Origin: Pseudomonadota bacterium
GTDB taxonomy: Bacteria; Myxococcota_A; Polyangia; Haliangiales; Haliangiaceae
Assembly: GCA_023428295.1 (NCBI GenBank)
Contig: JAEYYV010000041.1
Coordinates: forward strand, 1 to 64,000
DNA length: 64,000 nt
Direction: 5' to 3'
In this document: in pieces, positions 8,825 through 16,024 of the stretch
Layout: every line of letters begins with the position of its first letter
Position numbering within the stretch: position 1 is the first letter of the stretch
Position numbers and translations under genes: made by a program
Notes under the pieces: generated by a model
The model's database searches: none
Seen by the model: only the letters and a program-made list of their open reading frames with translations
What the model was told of the DNA's origin: nothing

Positions 8825-11401
8825 GTGTCGTCCCTACCCAGCGAGATCGGCGAGTACCGCATCCTGCGGCCACTCGGCCGCGGTGGCATGGGTGAGGTGT
8901 TGCTCGCCGAGGATCGCACGCTCGAGCGCAAGGTCGCGATCAAGCTGATCGCGGGCGTCGATCACGCCGATGCGCGTGCGCGGTTCGCGCTCGAGGCCAA
9001 GGCGATCGCGCGGCTCAAGCATCCGAACGTCGTGACGGTGTATCGCAGCGGCGAGCTAGACGGACGTCCGTACCTCGTCTCCGAGTACGTCGAAGGCACG
9101 CCGCTCGATCAGCTGACACGTCCAGTTCCGCTCGCGCAGGCCATCGCGATCGCGACGGGACTCGTACGTGGTCTGGCGGCTGCGCACGCGCAGGGAATCT
9201 TGCATCGCGACATCAAGCTCGCGAACGCGATCCTCGACGTCGACGGCACCGTGAAGCTCCTCGATTTCGGACTCGCGAAGCTGGATGCGAGCGCCGACCC
9301 CGCGCCAGAGCCGGACGGAGGGACTGCCTCGATCGCACCGCGCCCGCTCGCGGCCAACCAAGCATCGACGATCACGTTCGATGGTGGCTCGCCTGCCCTG
9401 CCCGGCGCTCCCGCTGCGCTGACGATGGTCGGCAGCCAGCTCGGAACACCGCGCTACATGTCGCCCGAAGCGTGGCAAGGCCGTCGTCTGACCGCAGCGT
9501 CCGACGTGTATTCGCTCGGCGTCGTGCTGTGGGAGCTGTTCGCGGGCGTGCATCCGCTCGAGTCGCGCGGCGAGCTCGATGGCGAGCGCGTCACGGGCGA
9601 GGACGCTCCGTCGATCGCCACGATCGCGACCGCGCTCTCCCCGGCGCTCGTCGCGGTGATCGATCGCTGTGTGAAGCGCGATCCGGCGGCGCGCTTCGTC
9701 GACGCGCGCGAGCTGCTCCTCGCACTCGAGGCGGCGAGCGTTCCGCCCGTCCGATCGCGACGCTGGTGGTATGCGGGCGGCGGGGTCCTCGCCGCAGGTG
9801 CGGCCGTGGCGTTCGCCGGCGCGACCATGGGCGATCGCGACGCCCCCACGAGCACGCCACCCGCCACGCCATCGAGTCCGGCCGAACCACGACAGCTCAC
9901 GTCGTTCGGCGGCTGCGCGAACACGCCCGTGTTTCTCGACGGCGCGAACATCGCGTTCACGATGAACGACGGCGCATCCGTCGACATCATGATGACGACG
10001 GGAGATGGTCGTGCGCAGAAGCTCGTCGCGAATCCGAAGTGGGACTGGCGTCCTGCGCCCGGCAGGAATCCGGGCGAGATGGTCTATCTGCGTGACGGCG
10101 CGGGTGGACTGTTCGATGTCGTCACGCGCGATCGTGCATCGGGTGTCGACCGCGTGATCGCGCCTGGCTGGTCGGCTCTCGCCGCGGGCGATGCGATCTA
10201 CGCATTGCTCGAGGAGTTTCCCGACAAGCTGATGCGCGTCGACACCAACGGCACGACCCCCGTCGCGACGTTGCCCGCAAACGCCTCGCCGTACGTGCTC
10301 GTCGGATCGCCGACGGCGAGGCGCGTCGCCATGATCGTCTCGGATCGCGCGTCGCCGCCGGGCCTCTGTGTCGTCGAGCTCGCGAGCGGCGAGGTGCGCT
10401 GCCCCGCGACCTCGATGCTCATGAACACCGGCGCCGCGATGTCTGCCGACGGTCGCTACGTGTTCTACGGCTCACGCGACGGCATTCATCGGCTCGATCT
10501 CGACGGCACCGACGATCGCGTGGTCGTCCCCGACGTGCGCGCGAGTGGCGGTTTGGCGCTCTCGCCCGATCAGCGGCGGCTCGTCTACTCCGATTGCCGC
10601 ACGTACGGAGCGATCGTCGTGGTGGGCAACACGCCGGAGATCCTCGTCGAGCGCGGGCTCGTCAATCATCCCGCCGGTGGTCCTGGCGGCCGGCTCGCGT
10701 GGCTATCCGCGGCGAAGGGCGGGGGCGTCGAGCTCTACGTGCGTGTCCCTGGCGAGCCCGACAAAGCCATCGCGAGCGACAGCTCGGCGCAGCTCGGTCG
10801 CCCCGCGTTCGATGCAAGTGGAACGCGCGTGGCGTACAGCGCGTACGAAGAGCCGGGCGGACTGCGCGTTGTCGAGGTCGCCGGGGGATCGCCTGTCGAG
10901 TGGACCCGCGATCGCAACGATCGCAATCCCGTGTTCACGCGCGATGGCGGTCTCGCCTTCACGCGCCTCGGCAAAGGCGGCGTGGGCACGGTGATGTACA
11001 TGGCGGGTCCCGGCGCGACGCCGCGCGAGCTCGGCGAAGGATGGGTCGAGGACGCGGATCGCGCTCGCGATGGGATCCTCGTCAGTAATCGCGTCGAGAT
11101 CGCGCTCGTGGATCTCGCGACCGGCACGCGTACGCCGTGGCCGCTCGGTGCCGCGAGCGGGTTCGAGCTCGTCGGCGCACGGCTCGCACACGATGGCGAG
11201 TGGCTCGCTGTTCTCGGCGGTCCTTCCGGCGGAACGTTCTACAAGGTCGATCGCGCCGGCACGGCGACCATCGTGTACGAGGTCCCCGAGGGCCAGACCG
11301 CAGGACCTCCCGCGGTGCTCTCCGACGGACGGATCGCGTTCCGTCCCGAGATCTGGATCGGCGAGCTCCACGCCATCGACGGCGCGTGGACGAGCCCCTG
11401 A
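8825..11401 (+). CDS. Membrane Ser/Thr protein kinase with C-terminal TolB-like beta-propeller
   Basis: I chose the GTG at 8825 (SSLPSEIGEYRILRPLG...), because longer starts run through the divergent gene's coding region; this gives 858 residues. It has an intact Hanks-type kinase domain: GRGGMGEV glycine loop, VAIK (K40), HRDIKLAN (127-134), DFG (147-149) and a GTPRYMSPE segment. One transmembrane helix lies at about 313-335 (WWYAGGGVLAAGAAVAF). The ~520-residue extracytoplasmic part shows repeated PD40/TolB-type blades (YVFYGSRDGIHRLDLDGTD is one). The architecture suggests an envelope sensor that phosphorylates cytoplasmic targets; the divergent FHA/sigma-54 activator is the obvious candidate. 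The stop codon sits inside a palindrome (11399-11415). Confidence 0.92.
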   Translation: MSSLPSEIGEYRILRPLGRGGMGEVLLAEDRTLERKVAIKLIAGVDHADARARFALEAKAIARLKHPNVVTVYRSGELDGRPYLVSEYVEGTPLDQLTRPVPLAQAIAIATGLVRGLAAAHAQGILHRDIKLANAILDVDGTVKLLDFGLAKLDASADPAPEPDGGTASIAPRPLAANQASTITFDGGSPALPGAPAALTMVGSQLGTPRYMSPEAWQGRRLTAASDVYSLGVVLWELFAGVHPLESRGELDGERVTGEDAPSIATIATALSPALVAVIDRCVKRDPAARFVDARELLLALEAASVPPVRSRRWWYAGGGVLAAGAAVAFAGATMGDRDAPTSTPPATPSSPAEPRQLTSFGGCANTPVFLDGANIAFTMNDGASVDIMMTTGDGRAQKLVANPKWDWRPAPGRNPGEMVYLRDGAGGLFDVVTRDRASGVDRVIAPGWSALAAGDAIYALLEEFPDKLMRVDTNGTTPVATLPANASPYVLVGSPTARRVAMIVSDRASPPGLCVVELASGEVRCPATSMLMNTGAAMSADGRYVFYGSRDGIHRLDLDGTDDRVVVPDVRASGGLALSPDQRRLVYSDCRTYGAIVVVGNTPEILVERGLVNHPAGGPGGRLAWLSAAKGGGVELYVRVPGEPDKAIASDSSAQLGRPAFDASGTRVAYSAYEEPGGLRVVEVAGGSPVEWTRDRNDRNPVFTRDGGLAFTRLGKGGVGTVMYMAGPGATPRELGEGWVEDADRARDGILVSNRVEIALVDLATGTRTPWPLGAASGFELVGARLAHDGEWLAVLGGPSGGTFYKVDRAGTATIVYEVPEGQTAGPPAVLSDGRIAFRPEIWIGELHAIDGAWTSP

Positions 11402-11455
11402 GCAGAATCTGCTCACTGCCCTCGGCAGGTCCTGCGCCGTGAGCAAGTTCTGCTC
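11399..11455. repeat. Paired palindromic element, copy 2
   Basis: TGAGCAGAATCTGCTCA (11399-11415) is an inverted repeat with 7-bp arms that contains the kinase gene's TGA stop. After a small GGCAGGTCCTGC inverted repeat, GAGCAAGTTCTGCTC follows (11441-11455). TGCTCAC at 11410-11416 and GTGAGCA at 11439-11445 are also complementary, so the whole can fold as one larger hairpin. It shares GCAGAATCTGCTCAC with copy 1 at 5373. No T-tract follows. It lies upstream of the secreted-protein gene starting at 11536. Confidence 0.5.
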
Positions 11456-11535
11456 GCACGCAGCGCGACAACCTCGCAGTACACCGTGGTGCGCCGTTGG
11501 AACGACGCGTGCTTCGGCCGAGCGCGGAGGGATCG

Positions 11536-13032
11536 ATGTTCTACAGACTGCTCGTGCTCGCGCACTTTCTCTGTCTCGCTGTACCGCGCGCATCCGCTGC
11601 GCCCAAGATCGAACCAGGCAAGCTCAAGTTCTGCGACAGCCTGTCGTTCGAGAGTTGCTCCGACAAGGTCGACCCGCAGAAGCCGATGTACATGTGGTTC
11701 GAGTTCCCGAAGCCCGTGGGCGCGGTGTTTCAAGAGACGTTCTCGTCGCCGACGATGCCGCTCAACGGTCACTTCCTCGTGTTCGTGTCCAAGAACATCG
11801 ATACGGATCCGATCGTCACGTACGCGGGCACGCTGCTCGTCAATCGCTGGAACCAGCTCAATAGCTTGGTGCTCACCGCACAAGCCGACGACGCGACGAT
11901 GAACGCGCTCGCGAGCGGCAGTGGAGATGCCGGTAAGTTGCCGCAACCCGCGCTCGCACAGATGGCCGACGTGGGCTTCCGCGATCAGTTCCTCGAGGGA
12001 TTCGCCGCGCAAGCGGACGGCACGCAGACCTGGGAGGTGTTCCTGTTCTTCAAGCCGTGGAACGGCGACGTGACGCCCAAGGAGGTGTTCCGCGGCAAGT
12101 TCGCGTACACGCTCACCACCGAGAACCGCGCCAAGCTCGCCACGTACATGAACGCCGACTCGCGCGCGAAGTTCGGCAAGGAGCCCGACGACGGGATGAA
12201 GACGGCGCTCCACAAGGCGAACGCCGGCAAGATCGTGTTCAGCGCGAAGAAGATCGCGGCCGACAGCGAGTCCACCGACGCGCTCGCCACGTCGTTCAAG
12301 GCGCTCGACGGGCTCAGCGCGCGGCTCTTCCTCAAGCAGTCGATCCGCAACACGCTCGCGACGATCGGCTGGGGCAAGGACGTGGGCACGCGCCCGTACA
12401 CGATCAACTTCAGCGTCGACGGCAAAGAGTTTCGCGCGACGAGCGAGAAGCTAGAGGGCAACGACGCGCGCAAGAAGACCACGTGGGACGTGACGCTCGC
12501 ACCGTCGACGAAGGCCGAGGAGAACGACAACCCGGTCATCACGCACAAGTTCGCGTACGTCATCTCGACGCTGACGCCGGGCAAGCACGAGATCAAGCTC
12601 GACGCGTACGTCGGCGGCAAGGGACCGCAACGCCTCCCGCTCGCCATGGGAAGCTTCTCGCTCGACATCACCGCGGCCAAGCGCGATGCGTTTGCCAAGG
12701 CGCACGGTCAGCAGCTCCCCGCCAAGGGCGACGCCGGCACCGACAAGACGTTGTTCAAGCAGCTCAAGGCGCTCGTCTCGAAGGACGTCGTGGCGCTTCG
12801 CACGCCGAAGGTGTGGGAGAACCGGTTCGACAAGTTCGATCGCCTCACCCATCGCGTCACGATCCTCGTCACCGGTTACAAGGACGCGAACGGCGAGTGC
12901 AAGATGGGCACGATGATGGTCGAGCAGCCGAAGACGGCGAGCGGCTGGGGCCCGGCGCAGATCTCGAGGAGCGAGAAGCACTGGTTCGAGATCGATCCCG
13001 ATCTCCCGTGCCAGAATCTCGTGAAGGACTAG
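11536..13032 (+). CDS. Secreted protein, unknown function
   Basis: The ATG at 11536 starts a clear Sec signal (MFYRLLVLAHFLCLAVPRASA, cleavage near ASA-AP); an upstream ATG at 11497 would bury it. The mature protein is about 477 residues. It has a Cys-containing N-terminal segment (KFCDSLSFESCSDKV), then two beta-rich halves with repeated phrases such as DTxPIVTYAG and LTPGKHEIKLDAYVGG, which suggest immunoglobulin-like sandwiches. The C-terminal ~100 residues (KALVSKDVVALRTPKVWENR onward) look like a small separate domain ending in Cys-containing DPDLPCQNLVKD. No catalytic motif is recognised. It follows the kinase/propeller gene by 134 bp that include the paired palindromes, and converges with the zinc-ribbon gene with a 4-bp overlap. 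Confidence 0.7.
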   Translation: MFYRLLVLAHFLCLAVPRASAAPKIEPGKLKFCDSLSFESCSDKVDPQKPMYMWFEFPKPVGAVFQETFSSPTMPLNGHFLVFVSKNIDTDPIVTYAGTLLVNRWNQLNSLVLTAQADDATMNALASGSGDAGKLPQPALAQMADVGFRDQFLEGFAAQADGTQTWEVFLFFKPWNGDVTPKEVFRGKFAYTLTTENRAKLATYMNADSRAKFGKEPDDGMKTALHKANAGKIVFSAKKIAADSESTDALATSFKALDGLSARLFLKQSIRNTLATIGWGKDVGTRPYTINFSVDGKEFRATSEKLEGNDARKKTTWDVTLAPSTKAEENDNPVITHKFAYVISTLTPGKHEIKLDAYVGGKGPQRLPLAMGSFSLDITAAKRDAFAKAHGQQLPAKGDAGTDKTLFKQLKALVSKDVVALRTPKVWENRFDKFDRLTHRVTILVTGYKDANGECKMGTMMVEQPKTASGWGPAQISRSEKHWFEIDPDLPCQNLVKD

Positions 13033-13379
13033 CCCCGCGTCGTCTTCTCGCCGGTGTCGTCGGTGTCCTTGGGCGCGGTGGGCGCGGCGGAATAGATGGC
13101 GACGCCACCGTCGTCGTCGGCATCGACCGGGGAGCCCTCGTCGACGAGCATGTCGACAGGAGGGGCATCGACGGGCGGACGGCGCCCCTCTTCGTCGCAG
13201 CCACCGAGCGCGAGCATGCCGAACGCGAACGTCGCGGCGCGGCCCAAGCGTACGCGCGGGGCGGCGCGCGCGACGACGTTGGTGAACGCGTCCGCGAGGG
13301 CATGCGCGCAGAACGGGCACGAGGTCTCGGTGATCCTCACGTGGCGATGGCAACGTGGACACGGCTCCAGCTGGCTCAT
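13029..13379 (-). CDS. Zinc-ribbon membrane protein with acidic tail, in radical SAM operon
   Basis: 116 residues. The N terminus carries a zinc-ribbon knuckle pair (CPRC at 7-10, CPFC at 21-24). A hydrophobic stretch at about 47-60 (ATFAFGMLALGG) ends in Cys61, and a Pro/Asp-rich acidic tail with AIYSAAPTAP follows. The N-terminal ribbon would be cytoplasmic and the tail outside. It overlaps the radical SAM gene by 4 bp (ATGA), so it is the third gene of that operon. Similar ribbon plus helix plus Pro-rich tail proteins occur in myxobacteria. Whether this one is a helper or a second modification substrate of the radical SAM enzyme is open. Confidence 0.7.
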   Translation of the reverse strand: MSQLEPCPRCHRHVRITETSCPFCAHALADAFTNVVARAAPRVRLGRAATFAFGMLALGGCDEEGRRPPVDAPPVDMLVDEGSPVDADDDGGVAIYSAAPTAPKDTDDTGEKTTRG

Positions 13380-14689
13380 GAGTCTCCGGTCGGAATGGGT
13401 TCAACGATCAACTCGAACACGCCGTGATCGAACGGCTCTCCCGGCGCGGGCGTCCTGAGAACGAGCCGCTCGCGCAGACCTTCGCGTTGACGCTCGAGCG
13501 CGCGATGGTGACAGTACGGATTGTCGCCGGGCCGGCCGAACAGCACCGACGCGGTCCACGTGCATCCAGCACGACACGCATCCGCGTAGTAGCAGGTGCG
13601 GCAGTACCCGGAGAGATCCTCGATGGTGCGGTCGCGCGTGTAGCGCAACGCGGACGCGCGCTCCCACAGATCGACGAGCGCGTGATCGCGAATCGTTCCA
13701 CCCCCCCACGGCTCCGATGGCAACGAGGGACAGCCCTTCACGAGGCCATCCGACTCGATGCCGAGCGTGTTGCGCCCTGCCCCACACGACGCGCGATGAC
13801 CACGCGGTGTGGTCCCGCGCAGCCGGTTCTCGTACGGGCCGAAGTAGCCGAGGTTGTTCCCCGGATACAGCTTGATGCCGCGCTCCTCGCAGCGCGCGGC
13901 GAGCGTGTCGAGCAGCGGAAACAGCTCGAGCAGATCGTAGGGCTGGAGCAGTACGTCGGGTTCGTCGGCAGCGCGTCCCATCGCGACGGTCAGCATGATC
14001 TGCCACGCTTCCGCGCCTTCGCTCGCGAGCAGATCGCAGACGTGTGGCAGGTCGCGAAGGCTCAGGCGGTTGATCTGCGTGTTCACGGTGACGCGCACGC
14101 CTGCACCTCGCAGCGCTCGGATCGCATCGAGCGCGCTGCGATACGAGCCCTTCACGCCGCGCAGCCGGTCGTGCGTCTCCTCGCCGCCATCGATCGAGAT
14201 ACTCGCGCTGCCGAGATCGGCGCTCGCGAGCTCGTGCGCGAGATCGTCGTCGATGCCGCGTCCGCCCGTCACCATCGTGCAGTACATGCCACGCGCGCGA
14301 ATGGCGCGAACGATGTCGAGGAAGCCGGGATGCAGGTACGCCTCACCGCCGATCAACGTCACCTCCATCACGCCGAGCTCGGCCATCTGACGAACGAGAT
14401 CGAGACACTCGTCGGTCGACAGCTCGTTCGGCCGCTCGATACCGGCGCGCGAGCCACAATGCCGGCACGCGTGATCGCAGCGAAGCGTGACTTCCCACAC
14501 CGCGAGACGCGGTCGCGTGCGTTGATCGATCGGCCGCGCGTCCGGCGCGAGCGGTAGCGTACGCCGCGCCTTGGACACGATCGGCAACGCGACACGAGGC
14601 CGTTTGGCGGCCAGCAGCGCTTCTCGCTGGTCGGGGAGAAGTGGGTCGCGAACCACGGATGGATGAAACCACGGTTCCACGCCGAGCAA
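13376..14689 (-). CDS. Radical SAM/SPASM enzyme, likely peptide maturase
   Basis: 437 residues. The radical SAM cluster motif CDHACRHC (C71, C75, C78) is followed by the GGE motif (LIGGEAYLHPG) of the family. The C-terminal third has SPASM-type cysteines: SCGAGRNTLGIESDGLVKGC, then CRTCYYADACRAGC, for auxiliary Fe-S clusters. Such SPASM proteins modify ribosomal peptides or enzyme cofactors. The first codon is TTG at 14689, with a GAAAGG sequence three bases upstream; GTG at 14680 is an alternative start. It begins 15 bp after the stop of a 67-aa gene with a GG-type leader and overlaps the following zinc-ribbon gene. This arrangement supports peptide maturation. The chemistry cannot be predicted from sequence. 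Confidence 0.9.
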   Translation of the reverse strand: MLGVEPWFHPSVVRDPLLPDQREALLAAKRPRVALPIVSKARRTLPLAPDARPIDQRTRPRLAVWEVTLRCDHACRHCGSRAGIERPNELSTDECLDLVRQMAELGVMEVTLIGGEAYLHPGFLDIVRAIRARGMYCTMVTGGRGIDDDLAHELASADLGSASISIDGGEETHDRLRGVKGSYRSALDAIRALRGAGVRVTVNTQINRLSLRDLPHVCDLLASEGAEAWQIMLTVAMGRAADEPDVLLQPYDLLELFPLLDTLAARCEERGIKLYPGNNLGYFGPYENRLRGTTPRGHRASCGAGRNTLGIESDGLVKGCPSLPSEPWGGGTIRDHALVDLWERASALRYTRDRTIEDLSGYCRTCYYADACRAGCTWTASVLFGRPGDNPYCHHRALERQREGLRERLVLRTPAPGEPFDHGVFELIVEPIPTGDS

Positions 14690-14704
14690 GCACCTTTCTC
14701 GCTG

Positions 14705-14908
14705 TCAGGCGATCGTCAGGATCTTTCGCTCGTCGACGACAGGCTCGGCGGTATACGCGAGCGATGCGCGCTTTGCGCGACGCGCGGCGACCGGAGCTTC
14801 GCCACCGACGATCGCGCTCGCGAGCTCGGCGTCGCTGATCGGCCCGGCAGGCTCGAGCTCGTCGCTGCGAGCGGTGCTCTGCGTGTCTTGCGGCCCCGGC
14901 TTCGTCAC
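14705..14908 (-). CDS. Candidate RiPP precursor peptide with double-glycine leader
   Basis: 67 residues from a GTG start; no in-frame ATG is available. Residues 24-36 read ISDAELASAIVGG, very close to the LSxEEL-x-x-x-x-GG pattern of Nif11/NHLP-type and bacteriocin leaders cut by C39 peptidases. Cleavage after G36 would release a 31-residue product rich in Ala, Arg and Lys, ending in DERKILTIA, with a single Tyr and no Cys or Trp. The absence of Cys argues against a sactipeptide, and the absence of Trp against a Lys-Trp crosslink. The gene ends 15 bp before the radical SAM/SPASM start. There is no strong ribosome-binding site, and no transporter or protease gene is adjacent. It could be a chance small ORF, but leader and position together favour a real gene. 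Confidence 0.6.
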   Translation of the reverse strand: MTKPGPQDTQSTARSDELEPAGPISDAELASAIVGGEAPVAARRAKRASLAYTAEPVVDERKILTIA

Positions 14909-15002
14909 CCGGTCATGATGGACGAGCGCGGTGGGTTTGTCGTCGGAAAAATCCGGGCTACATGACCCCAGAACGCGGTCGATATAGCTCCGATCGCCCG
15001 CC

Positions 15003-15731
15003 TCAGTAGTAGAGGTGGATCATGAACGTGACGCTCGGGTTCCAGATCAACCCGAAGGACGTCGTGTCCGTCACGGTGATGAACTCCGGTCCCGTCACTT
15101 CGCGCAGGTGGTTGTACGAGACGATCGGGTTCGTCGCGGACAGGTTGAGCTCCAGGTTGTTCAGCACCCAGAAGCCCACCGCGAGACCGTAGTTCACGGT
15201 CACCGTGGTGGTCTCGGTCTCGTCGTCGCTGAACTGATCGTTCGGATCCTCGCTGAGACGGTTGATGTTGACCGCTCCGAGGAGCTGCAGCTCGGTGCGC
15301 TTGCGCGCGAACAGCCCGAATCGCGCGAGTGCGCCGACACCTACTTGCGTGGCGCTCTGCGCTTGCGTCGTGCCGACGTCGACCTCGCGCGACGCCGTGG
15401 CCAGCGTGAGCGCCGGCTCTAGCGTGAGCTTGTTCGGGAAGCGGAAGCGCACGCTCGTGGTGTTCGGCGTGGTGAGCGAGGTCGGGAACTGATAGCCCAC
15501 GCCGATGCCGATCGAGAAGTCGATGGGACGATCCGGCTCGATCGCTGCCGGTGCGACGATCGGCTCCTCGCGAACGACCGGCGGCTGCGGCGGCTGCGGC
15601 GCGATCGGTGGTGGTGGCGGTGGGTCCAACGGGATGGCTGCCTCGGGCGGCGGCGGCGGATCCGTCGGTGCGGGTTGTGCGAACGCGACACTTGTCGCAA
15701 GCCCGCACGAGAGGAGAAGACCAAGGCGCAT
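15003..15731 (-). CDS. Outer-membrane beta-barrel protein
   Basis: 242 residues from the ATG at 15731 (MRLGLLLSCGLATSVAFAQ), a Sec signal cleaved near AFA-QP. A Pro-rich linker (PPPPPEAAIPLDPPPPPP) is followed by alternating hydrophobic beta strands. The protein ends TFMIHLYY, a terminal aromatic strand as BAM substrates have. Gly-rich first strand FSIGIGVGYQF supports a barrel of 8 or more strands. The start codon overlaps the stop of the Cys-rich lipoprotein gene (ATGA), so it is the last gene of a three-gene operon with the cytochrome c lipoprotein. A role as porin or structural barrel is inferred. Confidence 0.8.
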   Translation of the reverse strand: MRLGLLLSCGLATSVAFAQPAPTDPPPPPEAAIPLDPPPPPPIAPQPPQPPVVREEPIVAPAAIEPDRPIDFSIGIGVGYQFPTSLTTPNTTSVRFRFPNKLTLEPALTLATASREVDVGTTQAQSATQVGVGALARFGLFARKRTELQLLGAVNINRLSEDPNDQFSDDETETTTVTVNYGLAVGFWVLNNLELNLSATNPIVSYNHLREVTGPEFITVTDTTSFGLIWNPSVTFMIHLYY

Positions 15732-16012
15732 CAGAACGGCTCCGGATCGGGATTGGGAAACGAACATTCATCCTCGCAGTCGCGTTCGAGGTTCCCGCAG
15801 GACGAGTGACCGGCGATGCACACCAAACACCGGTCCGGGACATTCACGGCTTCGTCACTACACTCCGCGATGCAGCGATCCTGAAGCGCCGGAAGCGCCA
15901 CCTCTTGGCATGCACAGATCGTCGTGCACGCGGAGATGACGCTTCCAGAGTCAGTGACCTCGCACGCGGTCAGTAGCGACGCCGCAATGACGAGACGCGA
16001 ATACACGCCCAC
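15731..16012 (-). CDS. Small Cys-rich lipoprotein
   Basis: 93 residues with a lipoprotein signal (LVIAASLLTAC, Cys17). The mature ~75 residues contain ten further cysteines (CTTICAC, RCIAEC, RCLVC, SSC, DCEDEC), enough for five disulphides or metal sites. It lies 12 bp after the stop of the cytochrome c lipoprotein gene and overlaps the start of the barrel gene by 4 bp. No family is recognised. A tightly crosslinked periplasmic or outer-membrane partner of the cytochrome or barrel is plausible from context only. Confidence 0.75.
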   Translation of the reverse strand: MGVYSRLVIAASLLTACEVTDSGSVISACTTICACQEVALPALQDRCIAECSDEAVNVPDRCLVCIAGHSSCGNLERDCEDECSFPNPDPEPF

Positions 16013-16024
16013 AGACTACGCCGA

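Noticed and set aside
14905..15843. 312-residue open frame on the minus strand
   Set aside because: It is an out-of-frame shadow of the outer-membrane barrel gene and the neighbouring lipoprotein; Arg/His/Ser-rich composition and no signal or motif.
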